From Promethearchaeia archaeon (GTDB lineage: Archaea; Asgardarchaeota; Lokiarchaeia; Sigyniarchaeales; SOKP01): a stretch of DNA of 5,922 bases. The translations under genes and the position numbers were made by a program. The stretch is taken from NCBI GenBank assembly GCA_029856445.1, contig JAHQWY010000237.1, positions 1 through 5,922 of the forward strand, read 5' to 3'. The notes beneath the pieces were generated by a model, which had not been told where the DNA came from, searched no databases, and was given only the letters and a program-made list of their open reading frames with translations. This document shows positions 4,928 to 5,922 of the stretch, piece by piece. Within the stretch, counting starts at the first letter, position 1, and each line of letters begins with the position of its first letter.

Positions 4928-5922
4928 TTATCTTAGATTACCATCTATAAATCCTCTTATGTATTTAGAATAAACTGTCTTCCAACGAGTTGGAATTGAT
5001 GAAGCAATTGCGCATCCTAACCGGCAATTTTCACAGAAATTAAAATTATCGTGTTTCTTTATAATATCTTTAACTTCTTTTGAGTAATAAATATCATATA
5101 ATGAGTAATTTTGTGTATTAAAACTGGATATTGGATGGATTTTACAGGGATAGTGAACGTAACCATCATGACTAATAAAGATATAGGCTTCCGCAACATG
5201 ACAACGTAATGTTTTTTGATGATATAACGGATAGCCCCCGAATCCTCCTTTTTCAACTACTTCAATAGAAATAGGGTCTGTTAAAATATTTTTATATTGC
5301 TTTCTTAAAGATCGCATTATATTCGCCCAAATAGAGACATCTGGTATTAAATCATAAATATCCTCAATTTGATAGCTATTTTCAGGAAATTTCCTTATAA
5401 TATCCTCACATGGGTATAGTTCAATAGAGCAATTTAAACTTTCAGCCAATTCAACCATATCTTCTAGGTATTTTAGATTGTCTTTCATTACTACTGTACT
5501 AATTATTGGTTTTATCTCATTTTTATTTGCTAATTTAATCGATTCAATTACTTTATCAAATACTTTAATTCCCCGCATATTATCATGTAATTCAGCCTTA
5601 GGGTAATCAAGAGAAAGTAGCATATAATCTAAACCCTCTAAATTATAGTCTTTAAACAGTTTTGGTATTAGATATCCATTAGTAGCTATACCATTCATAA
5701 AACTATGAACTACTCCTGTATGGTATATAAGCTCTGGAAGGTCTTTTCTTAGAGTAGGTTCTCCTCCTGTAAATGATAAGGCAAGTGCTCCTAAATCAGC
5801 AATTTGGTCAATCAAATGTGTTATTCGTTCAGTGCTCATATCTTCTCCAATAATCGAATTAGGTAAAGAATGTATTGAACAAAATGGACATTTCCCATTA
5901 CATCTTAGTGTTAGTTCTATTT
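4928..5922 (-). CDS. Radical SAM protein with C-terminal cysteine cluster (5' end outside window)
   Basis: This is a radical S-adenosylmethionine enzyme; the substrate is not identifiable. The frame stays open to the window edge, giving 330 visible residues, so the ATG at 5839 is not the start: the [4Fe-4S] motif C7-x3-C11-x2-C14 (CNGKCPFC) lies upstream of it at 5879-5902. Next come the SAM-binding FTGGEPTLRKDL (GGEP at 52-55), ATNGY, and LLSLDYP on later strands of the partial TIM barrel. A C-terminal region holds C240, C259 (DGYVHYPC), C296, C299 and C303 (CENCRLGC). This recalls SPASM/twitch domains that bind a second cluster, but the spacing differs: five residues, not four, lie between Gly and Cys in DGYVHYPC, and the last group is Cx2Cx3C, not the full SPASM Cx2Cx5Cx3C. 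SPASM-type enzymes modify peptides or other substrates, yet no precursor peptide gene is seen nearby. The EMC3-like gene follows after 122 bp. The superfamily call is firm; the auxiliary cluster is inferred. Confidence 0.92.
   Translation of the reverse strand, partial: IELTLRCNGKCPFCSIHSLPNSIIGEDMSTERITHLIDQIADLGALALSFTGGEPTLRKDLPELIYHTGVVHSFMNGIATNGYLIPKLFKDYNLEGLDYMLLSLDYPKAELHDNMRGIKVFDKVIESIKLANKNEIKPIISTVVMKDNLKYLEDMVELAESLNCSIELYPCEDIIRKFPENSYQIEDIYDLIPDVSIWANIMRSLRKQYKNILTDPISIEVVEKGGFGGYPLYHQKTLRCHVAEAYIFISHDGYVHYPCKIHPISSFNTQNYSLYDIYYSKEVKDIIKKHDNFNFCENCRLGCAIASSIPTRWKTVYSKYIRGFIDGNLR

Noticed and set aside
4913..4943. Seven-base stem TGGTAAT / ATTACCA around the radical SAM stop codon as a terminator hairpin
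   Set aside because: The stem is A+T-rich with a 17-base loop and no T tract follows it on the - strand, so it is not a convincing terminator.
5059..5256. 65-codon - strand frame overlapping the radical SAM gene
   Set aside because: It lies in another frame of the same strand within the cysteine-rich region of the radical SAM protein, where the main frame is clearly coding.
5837..5839. ATG as start of the radical SAM protein
   Set aside because: The essential CNGKCPFC iron-sulfur motif is encoded upstream of it in the same frame, so the true start lies beyond the window.

Overview
The window is roughly 70% A+T and looks like an archaeal chromosome segment, most probably from an Asgard archaeon of the Lokiarchaeia type (Promethearchaeota). 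This rests on three things: a two-domain gelsolin-like actin-regulator gene (1377-2384), a DUF106/EMC3-type membrane insertase gene (4197-4805), and archaeal expression signals (AGGTG and GTGAT Shine-Dalgarno sequences, TATA-like boxes, oligo-T ends). The lineage is inferred from gene content; there is no marker RNA gene here.

Layout: two genes run on the + strand and four on the - strand, and the two groups converge in an 89-bp T/A-rich gap at 2385-2473. On the + strand are a fold-type I PLP aminotransferase cut by the left edge (1-1278) and the gelsolin-like protein (1377-2384), which has a TFIIS-like zinc ribbon at its C-terminus. On the - strand, in transcription order from the right edge, are a radical SAM protein whose start lies outside the window (4928-5922), the EMC3/Oxa1-superfamily protein (4197-4805), a GtrA-like four-helix membrane protein with a TTG start (3610-4095), and a 366-residue protein that is almost entirely coiled coil (2474-3574). 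The last two are 35 bp apart and probably cotranscribed. Both begin with Ala-Asp-Glu and have their Shine-Dalgarno 11 nt before the start.

How the genes may work together: no single pathway joins all six. The - strand genes include two membrane proteins (a putative insertase and a putative lipid-linked sugar flippase) and a long rod-like protein. Across the convergent gap lies the gelsolin homologue, which probably binds Asgard actin under calcium control. Both gelsolin repeats appear to keep the residues that form the type-II calcium site. The most notable items are the gelsolin-gelsolin-zinc ribbon architecture and the proline-poor coiled-coil protein, which could be a cytoskeletal or tethering component. 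There are no RNA genes, CRISPR arrays, insertion sequences or other mobile elements that I can recognise, and no gene-free stretch exceeds 300 bp.
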